In this document: in pieces, positions 41,642 to 47,500 of the stretch
How positions within the stretch are numbered: the first letter of the stretch is position 1
Layout: each line of letters opens with the position of its first letter
Assembly: GCA_028688225.1 (NCBI GenBank)
Contig: JAQTYQ010000005.1
Location: forward strand, 1 to 47,500
Length of the DNA stretch: 47,500 nucleotides
Direction of reading: 5' to 3'
Source: Opitutaceae bacterium
GTDB lineage: Bacteria > Verrucomicrobiota > Verrucomicrobiia > Opitutales > Opitutaceae
Notes under the pieces: generated by a model
Databases searched by the model: none
What the model saw: only the letters and a program-made list of their open reading frames with translations
Told to the model about the DNA's origin: nothing
Position numbers and translations under genes: made by a program

Positions 41642-42985
41642 TCAGCCGACCTTCGGCAGGTGATGCAGGGCCTCGGCAATCTTCTCCTCCGGGTGTTCGT
41701 AGTCCTCGAGGTTGCCCGCGAGATGGGCATCATAGGCGGACATATCGAAATGCCCGTGGCCGCTGTAATTGAACACGATGCACTTGCCATCGTCCTTGCG
41801 CGCCTCGTCGATGGCGGCCCGGATCGCGTGGGCAGTCTCCGGCGCGGGGATGAAACCCTCGGTCCGGGCGAATTGCAGCGCGCCCTCGAACACGGCATTC
41901 TGGGTATAGGCCTTCGCTTCGATGATCTTGAGATGGGCCAGGTGAGCCACGATGGGAGCGGTGCCGTGGTAGCGCAACCCCCCGGCGTGAATGCCTTCCG
42001 GCACGAAGGTGTGCCCGAGCGTGAACATCTTGACGAGCGGCGTGAGCTTGGCGGTGTCGCCAAAATCGTAGGCGTAGACGCCCTTGGTCAGCGAAGGGCA
42101 GGCCGAAGGCTCGACCGCGATGATGCGCAGCCGGGGGTTGGCCAGTTTTTCCGGCAGGAACGGCAGGCTGAAACCGCCGAAATTGCTCCCGCCACCCACG
42201 CAGCCGATCAGCACGTCGGGCTGCTCGCCGATCAGCTCGAGCTGCCGCTTCGTTTCCAGGCCGATGACGCTCTGGTGCAGGATCACGTGGTTAAGCACGC
42301 TGCCAAGCGTGTACTTGGTGTCGGCGTGCGTGGCGGCGTCCTCCACGGCCTCGGAGATCGCAATGCCCAGACTGCCCGGCGTCTGCGGATCGGCGGCGAA
42401 GATGGCGCGGCCGGACTGCGTGCGATCGGAGGGTGAGGCAAAAACCTCGCCGCCCCAGATATGCATGAGCGAACGACGGTAGGGTTTCTGATGGTAGCTC
42501 GACTTCACCATGTAGATGGTGCAGCCGAGGCCGAAAAGCTGGCAGGCAAAGGCCATGGAGGAGCCCCATTGGCCGGCGCCGGTCTCGGTGCTCAGACGGC
42601 GTACGCCCTCCTTTTTGTTGTAATAAGCCTGCGCCAGCGCGGTGTTGAGCTTGTGGCTGCCGGCCGGACTCACGCTCTCGTTCTTGAAGTAAATGCGGCA
42701 GGATGTCTTAAGCTCCTTCTCGAGCCGGACGGCCCGGATGAGCGGTGTGGGGCGCCAGATCTTGTAGAGTTCGCGGACTTCACGGGGAATGGGTATCCAT
42801 CGTTCCGGACTCATCTCCTGTTCGATGAGTCCCATGGGGAAAATCGGTGCCAGATCCTCGGGTTTGAGGGGTTCTCCAGTGCCGGGATGCAACGGGGGCG
42901 GAAGCGGCTTGGGCAGATCGGCAAGCACATTGTACCAAGACACGGGGATTTCGGTGAGGGGCAGATTGACGCGTTCCTTGTCCAT
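41642..42985 (-). CDS. trpB: Tryptophan synthase beta chain, TrpB2 type
   Basis: PLP enzyme of 447 residues making tryptophan from indole and serine. The length and the sequence [20 protein letters not shown] fit the TrpB2 group, which works without a tight TrpA partner. The PLP lysine is Lys112 in [30 protein letters not shown] holds the catalytic Glu; [11 protein letters not shown] is the phosphate loop. The start is ATG 42985 ([12 protein letters not shown]), supported by a GAGG-like site in AAGAGGGGC just upstream; an extension to 43159 is not supported. No trpA or other trp gene is adjacent, so it may act as an indole scavenger. Confidence 0.92.
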   Translation of the reverse strand: MDKERVNLPLTEIPVSWYNVLADLPKPLPPPLHPGTGEPLKPEDLAPIFPMGLIEQEMSPERWIPIPREVRELYKIWRPTPLIRAVRLEKELKTSCRIYFKNESVSPAGSHKLNTALAQAYYNKKEGVRRLSTETGAGQWGSSMAFACQLFGLGCTIYMVKSSYHQKPYRRSLMHIWGGEVFASPSDRTQSGRAIFAADPQTPGSLGIAISEAVEDAATHADTKYTLGSVLNHVILHQSVIGLETKRQLELIGEQPDVLIGCVGGGSNFGGFSLPFLPEKLANPRLRIIAVEPSACPSLTKGVYAYDFGDTAKLTPLVKMFTLGHTFVPEGIHAGGLRYHGTAPIVAHLAHLKIIEAKAYTQNAVFEGALQFARTEGFIPAPETAHAIRAAIDEARKDDGKCIVFNYSGHGHFDMSAYDAHLAGNLEDYEHPEEKIAEALHHLPKVG

Positions 42986-43516
42986 AAAGCCCCTCTTGGC
43001 TAGGCGAATGCCCACGCGGAAGCCATACTTTTTCGAAACCGGCGGAGCACAATCGCCACGGCAATCAGTGCCGGCCTGTCTATCTGCACCGACTCGCTTC
43101 CGGTACGGTGTGCTATCCGTCGAGCGGGCATGCGCGGCAGGAACCAGTTTCCCGTCCACAAGTATCGCGGGTCTTGGGATTGCCGACCGTGACCAATCAC
43201 ACTTATCGCCCGGGTTCTTGTGTGCTGTGGAGACGTTTTACTAATAGTATGCAGTGCGATTGTAAATTACATCACAGAGGAAGTTAAACTTATGATTTAA
43301 AGGTTTGAAGCAGACCCGAGAAAGTGCCAGATTTCATTCGTAATCGGAATATAATCTCTCATTGGATACCCTACACGAATTCAGATGATCGCAATTAGTT
43401 TTTTTGATTCATGACCGACGCTCTGAGCCGGTAATCTTCCCTCCCGGCCTTAAGCGGTGATCAAATTGGCTTTTAGGGACCGCCATATTCCCCAGGCGAA
43501 ACAACCCCCAAACCCC
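42986..43516. other. 531-bp gap, partly AT-rich
   Basis: No gene is supported. Bases from about 43240 to 43420 are much richer in A+T than the rest of the window and may contain promoters for trpB (minus strand) or the small gene that follows (plus strand); no convincing -35/-10 pair could be fixed. Confidence 0.4.
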
Positions 43517-43708
43517 ATGAGAAGCCTCAAGGACACCATTGAAGTGTATGTCGGAGAAGACGGCAACGTCTGTATCGCCCATGTCGACATGAGTGAGGAT
43601 TGCTGCGTGGCGATCTCACCAGAGCAGGTCGATATTTTGATCAACTGGCTCGAAGAAAAGCGAGCTGAGGCGATCAGCTATCGAAAAGCGGCCGCCATTG
43701 CAAAGTAA
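43517..43708 (+). CDS. Small hypothetical protein
   Basis: Protein of 63 residues that I do not recognise: MRSLKDTIEVYVGEDGNVCI, AHVDMSEDCCVAISPEQVDI, then LINWLEEKRAEAISYRKAAA. It looks like a compact alpha-beta unit with a Cys pair (DCC) and a helical end. The start could also be the upstream ATG at 43457, but the extra 20 residues look non-coding. No ribosome-binding site is clear. It follows the AT-rich gap and may be part of mobile or acquired DNA. Confidence 0.5.
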   Translation: MRSLKDTIEVYVGEDGNVCIAHVDMSEDCCVAISPEQVDILINWLEEKRAEAISYRKAAAIAK

Positions 43709-43921
43709 CTGAACTCGATAGTGACTCGGATATCCGTGTCGCCGTTGATCGTCGGCACGAGGTGTGGGTTGTTGCGTTGGCACCCCGGCGCGGGAAATTC
43801 TGCCACCTGATTTGGCAAAACCAGGGGCCTGTCTTTATCCACGAATGTCGGCAAAAACAAGAGGGCAGCCTGGACTGCCCATGCCGCCCTCTCGAGATTG
43901 GCGATGATTTGCCGTGCGGGT
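43709..43921. other. Intergenic segment downstream of the Oar-like gene
   Basis: 213 bp without a gene; it holds the predicted terminator of the minus-strand receptor gene. Confidence 0.5.
43852..43892 (-). terminator. Rho-independent terminator of the Oar-like receptor gene
   Basis: Read on the minus strand: stem AGAGGGC (43892-43886) pairs with GCCCTCT (43866-43860), with an inner GGGCAG/CTGCCC pairing, followed by TGTTTTTG. It lies about 30 bp beyond the stop codon at 43922-43924. Confidence 0.7.
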
Positions 43922-46900
43922 TTAGAACTTGAGCCGGATACCGGCCTGAATCTTCCAGCGATTGTCACCGTTATTAGGCAGAATGGTCGATGTCGAGGGG
44001 AACGAGACATTGTTGCTGGCGTCAAGCGTGATGGTCGGCTTGACGAGACCGGCGGCAGTATAGGAGGCACTGCCCAACGCACGGGTCTGGCCGCCGTTGG
44101 TCGTGGAGGTGTTGATCTCCTCGATGTAATTGAACAGGCTCCGGCTGAGCCAGGAACCGAAGTTCATGAAGTCGGCAAAGAACTCCAGCTTCACATTTTT
44201 GTAGGCGGGCAGTTCCTGCACGAAACGGAGGTCGAGGCGGTTCTGCCAAGGCGTGGTGAAGGCATTGCGCGGAGCATAGCCGCCGGCAAAGCGGGAAAGA
44301 CCGCTGCTCTTGAGGAAGGCAAAGTAGGCATCCTGCTGTGCCGCCGACATTCCACTGAAGTCAAAACGTGCATCGGTGGGGCTGCTGGGAACTGCAACCA
44401 GATCGTTGGTACTGAAGCCGTCGTTATTGAGGTCGCCAGAATAGACGAAACTGTAGGGCTGACCGGTGCGGCCTTCGTAATAGAGCGAGACCGTGGTGAT
44501 CAGATCCCGCTTAAACCTGAACTCACGGCTGATCGAGGCCTGAATCCTGTCGCGAATCTCATAGTCGGAGCGGGATACCTCGACCTGATTCTGGTTGAAG
44601 ACAGAGTTAAACTGCCACTGGGAGTTGGCGGTGGAGCTATTCAGCGTCTGGGCCTCTGTCGCATGACCATGGGTGTAGGAGACGGTGTAGGCCCACCCAT
44701 GCTTGAAGGGGTGGTCCAACGTCAAGGAGACATATTGGGAAGCGCCTTCGCGCACATTACGCGTCCGGATCACGTTGCCGAAGCCGGGAACCAGCGGCGC
44801 CGAGCCGGAGGAGCCAGCGAACCGCTGGCGTCCATCTGCGCCGACGGTGGTCGGCTTGAGGTTCATATTGTCGACAAACAACGCATCCAACTGGGTGGTC
44901 TCGATATATTCGAGGCTGATCGTGGAATCGATCGCCTTCAAATTGCGGTCGATGGCGATGTTGCCACGCAGGATCGTGGGTAGCTTGAGTCCAGGCTTGA
45001 TCAGGTTGATCACCTGAGCCGTGCTCGACGACGCGGTCAAGCTGGTCGTCCCGATCGGATTGGCCGGATCAAACTTGTAGGCTGAATCCGAGATGGGGTA
45101 GCTCCCATTGAGATACTGGGTCAGGGTCGGCGGCGTGGGTGTCGTGCCGCCCGTCGCCAAGACGGTGAACCGGCTGATGCCGAAATTGCCGTAGGAATTG
45201 GAGATCCACACCCAGGGATTGCGTCCCAGAAACACCCCAAGGCCACCGCGGATCTGCGTGTCGCGCTTCTGGTCGAGCGAATAATTAAAGCTGAAGCGCG
45301 GAGCCGGATTGGTCGTCCCGTCAACCGTGCCGGCATTGGTGATGCCGAAGGCGCTTTTGAAACTCGCGTTTTCCGGAGGCGCAATCGGGCTGCCCAAGTA
45401 GTCCATCCGCAGGCCCAAGGTGGCGTTGAACCGGGCTGTCGGCTCCCACTTGATCTGGGCAAAAACGCCGGTCTGCTCAAACTTGCTGATGTCGGCCACC
45501 GGCAAGCCGCTTTGCACGACCGCCCGCTCAAACCCAGAGGGAGCATCCGCCTGAAAATCGGCCAGACTATTGTAATTGAAGATGCCGTAGGAGCCCTGCC
45601 GGAAGAGGTTGTAGTAGTCACTCGCCTCGTGGTCGGCGCCAGCGGAGAAGGTGAAGGTCTTCCAAGTATAATCGCCTGAGCCACTCAGCGTCTGGGTCTT
45701 GATGTGGAGCTCGTTGCCCATGCTGCTGGTTTCCGTGCCGAACCGGAAGGCGTCACTGCCCGTGATCGGGCTACCCGTGCTGGAGATGCCCGGAACATTC
45801 AAGATGCGGATTTCGGGAAACTTCACCGGCGTATCGCGCACCGAATCCTGCTTCGTGTTCGAATAGCTGAACTGGGTTTTGAAATCCGGGCTCCAGTTGT
45901 CGAACAGCTGCGCGGCCCAGACGTGCTCCTTGACATCCAAGGTATAGAAGTTGGACGAGAACGAGGTCGTGCCGTTGGTAAAACCGCTGTTGGGGATCGC
46001 GGTAGAGGTAAGCGGCTGGCTGAAGCTATTGGCGTTGAAACTGCCAAAGTTGGGCTGGGCGCCGATCGTGTCGCTGTAGCGCACCGACAGGCGATGATCC
46101 TGGCTGATGTTCCAATCGAGCTTGATCAAGCGCTTGGTATCGAAAAGCCGGGATGTGCTCGAACCGCCAAAGATGCCCATATTGGGCGCACCGGGCAATT
46201 GGGCAAGACGGGCATTCACATCCGCAAGAAACGCCGAATCCGGGGTGAAGGCAGCGCGGGTTGGCGCAGAATCCCGGATGAATTTCTCAAAGTTAGTGAA
46301 GAAGAACAGGCGGTCTTTGAGAATCGGGCCACCAAAAGTGAACCCGTAGGTTCTTTCCTTTAGCGGCGAGCGCTTGCCGATATTTGTTCCGCTTACGTCT
46401 TTGCCCTGCCAGTTTTGGTCGGTGAAAATGTCGTAGATGGTGCCGTGAAACTCATTGGTGCCGCTCTTGCTCACCGCGTTGATGTCCGCGCCGGCAAAGC
46501 CGCTCTGCCGGACATCGTATGGCGTGAGGGAAACGCTGAACTGTTCGATCGCATCGAGCGAAAATGGATTATTGAGCGAGAACAGGCCTGACGAACTGAG
46601 GCCGAAGGAGTCGTTGATCTTCGCGCCGTCGAGGGTGATCGTGTTGTAGCGATTGTTCATGCCGAGCGCCTCGACTTGGGGAAAAGCGCGAACGGACACG
46701 AACGGATTGGTCTTGATCAGGTCGGCGAAGGACCGGCTGGCCGTGGGCTGAGCGTTGAGCCGGCGATTGTCCAGCACACTGCTGGCACCAGTCGCATTGG
46801 CGTCGAGACTGAGGCGCGAAGCACTGGTCACGAATTTCTCCATCGCCACGACCTCTTCCTTTGCCGTCAGCAGCACGTCGGTATCCTGGCCCAGCGAAGT

Positions 46901-47236
46901 CTCCACGTTGTTCAGCGGTTCGATGTGATAACCGCTGCTCACCGCAGAGACGGTGTAGGGCCCGCCGACGCGCATGCCGGTAAACGAGAAGCGGCCATTG
47001 GCGCCGGTCACATCGGCGTAGGTGGTGTTGGTCGGCGTATGCACCGCGGTGACCGTGGCGCCGGCCACGGGTTTGCCGGCGGCGTCAACCAATGTGCCCG
47101 TCATTCCCGCTGACACGATGCCCTGACCGAACGCCGGGACAACGAAGAGGAAAGAGCACGCGAACGTGATACTGGCTACGGCAAAAAGCGGAGCAAAGAC
47201 CTCCGCGAGCAGGTGCTTCAGATTCGAGTTTTGCAT
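43922..47236 (-). CDS. Oar-like TonB-dependent receptor with carboxypeptidase-regulatory-like domain
   Basis: Outer-membrane protein of 1104 residues. A signal peptide (about 1-38, ending VVPAFGQG) is followed by a carboxypeptidase-regulatory-like fold (about 42-125; GMTGTLVDAAGKPVAGATV, GRFSFTGMRVGGPYTVSA), a plug domain (about 140-270; NTITLDGAKINDSFG, AGADINAVSKSGTNEFHG) and a large barrel ending in the expected aromatic (GIRLKF). GFTFGGPILKDRLFFFTNFEKF is typical of the Oar group. Such receptors bind large or complex substrates; the ligand is unknown. Transcription ends at the terminator at 43852-43892. The first 260 bp upstream, to the window end, hold no gene I can support. Confidence 0.92.
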   Translation of the reverse strand: MQNSNLKHLLAEVFAPLFAVASITFACSFLFVVPAFGQGIVSAGMTGTLVDAAGKPVAGATVTAVHTPTNTTYADVTGANGRFSFTGMRVGGPYTVSAVSSGYHIEPLNNVETSLGQDTDVLLTAKEEVVAMEKFVTSASRLSLDANATGASSVLDNRRLNAQPTASRSFADLIKTNPFVSVRAFPQVEALGMNNRYNTITLDGAKINDSFGLSSSGLFSLNNPFSLDAIEQFSVSLTPYDVRQSGFAGADINAVSKSGTNEFHGTIYDIFTDQNWQGKDVSGTNIGKRSPLKERTYGFTFGGPILKDRLFFFTNFEKFIRDSAPTRAAFTPDSAFLADVNARLAQLPGAPNMGIFGGSSTSRLFDTKRLIKLDWNISQDHRLSVRYSDTIGAQPNFGSFNANSFSQPLTSTAIPNSGFTNGTTSFSSNFYTLDVKEHVWAAQLFDNWSPDFKTQFSYSNTKQDSVRDTPVKFPEIRILNVPGISSTGSPITGSDAFRFGTETSSMGNELHIKTQTLSGSGDYTWKTFTFSAGADHEASDYYNLFRQGSYGIFNYNSLADFQADAPSGFERAVVQSGLPVADISKFEQTGVFAQIKWEPTARFNATLGLRMDYLGSPIAPPENASFKSAFGITNAGTVDGTTNPAPRFSFNYSLDQKRDTQIRGGLGVFLGRNPWVWISNSYGNFGISRFTVLATGGTTPTPPTLTQYLNGSYPISDSAYKFDPANPIGTTSLTASSSTAQVINLIKPGLKLPTILRGNIAIDRNLKAIDSTISLEYIETTQLDALFVDNMNLKPTTVGADGRQRFAGSSGSAPLVPGFGNVIRTRNVREGASQYVSLTLDHPFKHGWAYTVSYTHGHATEAQTLNSSTANSQWQFNSVFNQNQVEVSRSDYEIRDRIQASISREFRFKRDLITTVSLYYEGRTGQPYSFVYSGDLNNDGFSTNDLVAVPSSPTDARFDFSGMSAAQQDAYFAFLKSSGLSRFAGGYAPRNAFTTPWQNRLDLRFVQELPAYKNVKLEFFADFMNFGSWLSRSLFNYIEEINTSTTNGGQTRALGSASYTAAGLVKPTITLDASNNVSFPSTSTILPNNGDNRWKIQAGIRLKF

Positions 47237-47500
47237 GGCGCTTGGAGCTGGAGCTATTGTCTTGATGCGAGGGTAGATCCTAACACCAAGCGAAGCTCCT
47301 TATCACTTGCTAATTGTTCGGCATTAATTGTTGTCGGAATGAAGTGGCATGGATTGTTGCTTCTTGATCCATCTTCACTTGGAAAAACAATCGCTTGAAG
47401 CCCGATGAATGTCCCGGGCCCTTGCACGTCGAGGTGTTCGATGCAGCCCGAAGCGAATCCGCTGCCGGCTGACTCGGTTCAACCATGACCAGCAACGTAT
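47237..47500. other. Upstream region of the Oar-like gene, up to the window end
   Basis: No convincing gene. The first half (47280-47400) is AT-rich compared with the window and is the probable promoter region of the receptor gene on the minus strand. Confidence 0.35.

Noticed and set aside
47310..47495. Minus-strand open frame of 61 residues at the window end
   Set aside because: No ribosome-binding site or family similarity, and it covers the likely promoter region of the Oar-like receptor gene.

Overview
The window looks like a high-GC Gram-negative chromosome of the Verrucomicrobiota, most likely an Opitutaceae-type bacterium. This is inferred from outer-membrane TonB-dependent receptors, an Oar-like receptor with a carboxypeptidase-type N-terminal domain, a ParC/ParE pair, group-4-hydrogenase-like and trimeric [FeFe]-hydrogenase operons, and gene-free stretches built from short degenerate repeat 'phrases'. 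No rRNA, tRNA, CRISPR array or intact insertion sequence was recognised.

Layout. 1-11261: a tightly packed plus-strand operon for a membrane-bound energy-converting hydrogenase-related (Ehr-type) complex. It has three antiporter-like subunits, a NuoH/HyfC-like and a HyfE-like subunit, and two consecutive peripheral modules (large subunit plus ferredoxin/NuoB fusion). Both large subunits lack all four [NiFe]-ligand cysteines. The first small subunit keeps the N2-type cluster but only one ferredoxin cluster; the second keeps two ferredoxin clusters but has lost every N2 ligand. 11242-16238: RuvC, a TauE/SafE transporter, a lower-GC HhH-GPD-like protein with integron-cassette-like edges, a VapBC-type toxin-antitoxin pair and RlmN. 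16477-18742: RecF with a cysteine desulfurase. 19162-25185: cyclophilin, a low-GC membrane protein, DUF488 and DUF2892 proteins, a secreted HExxH/TPR protein, a gamma-carbonic-anhydrase-like protein and a CNT nucleoside transporter.

25447-32870: a coupled five-gene operon for a HydC-HydB-HydA [FeFe] hydrogenase followed by an EamA transporter and a TonB-dependent receptor. HydA has intact H-cluster motifs. HydC carries a duplicated N-terminal helical domain, and HydB has two cysteine-poor thioredoxin-like domains in front of an intact NADH/FMN core. 33097-37403: a small zinc-ribbon protein and ParC/ParE. 37522-40237: VOC protein, periplasmic MsrB, DsbA-like protein and an AsmA-like anchored protein. 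40374-41509: two decayed genes, a hydrolase remnant and a methyltransferase broken by an exact 29-bp tandem duplication. 41642-47236: TrpB2, a small unknown protein and a large Oar-like receptor with a terminator.

Taken together, the H2-evolving or H2-oxidising [FeFe] enzyme and the ion-pumping Ehr complex could share ferredoxin and NAD(H) pools in a fermentative or facultatively anaerobic metabolism; this is inference. The strongest candidates for something undescribed are the double-module Ehr complex with complementary cluster loss, and the repeat layer between genes: a REPIN-like double-hairpin element present in two orientations, phrase repeats, and heptanucleotide arrays that reach into the parC coding sequence.
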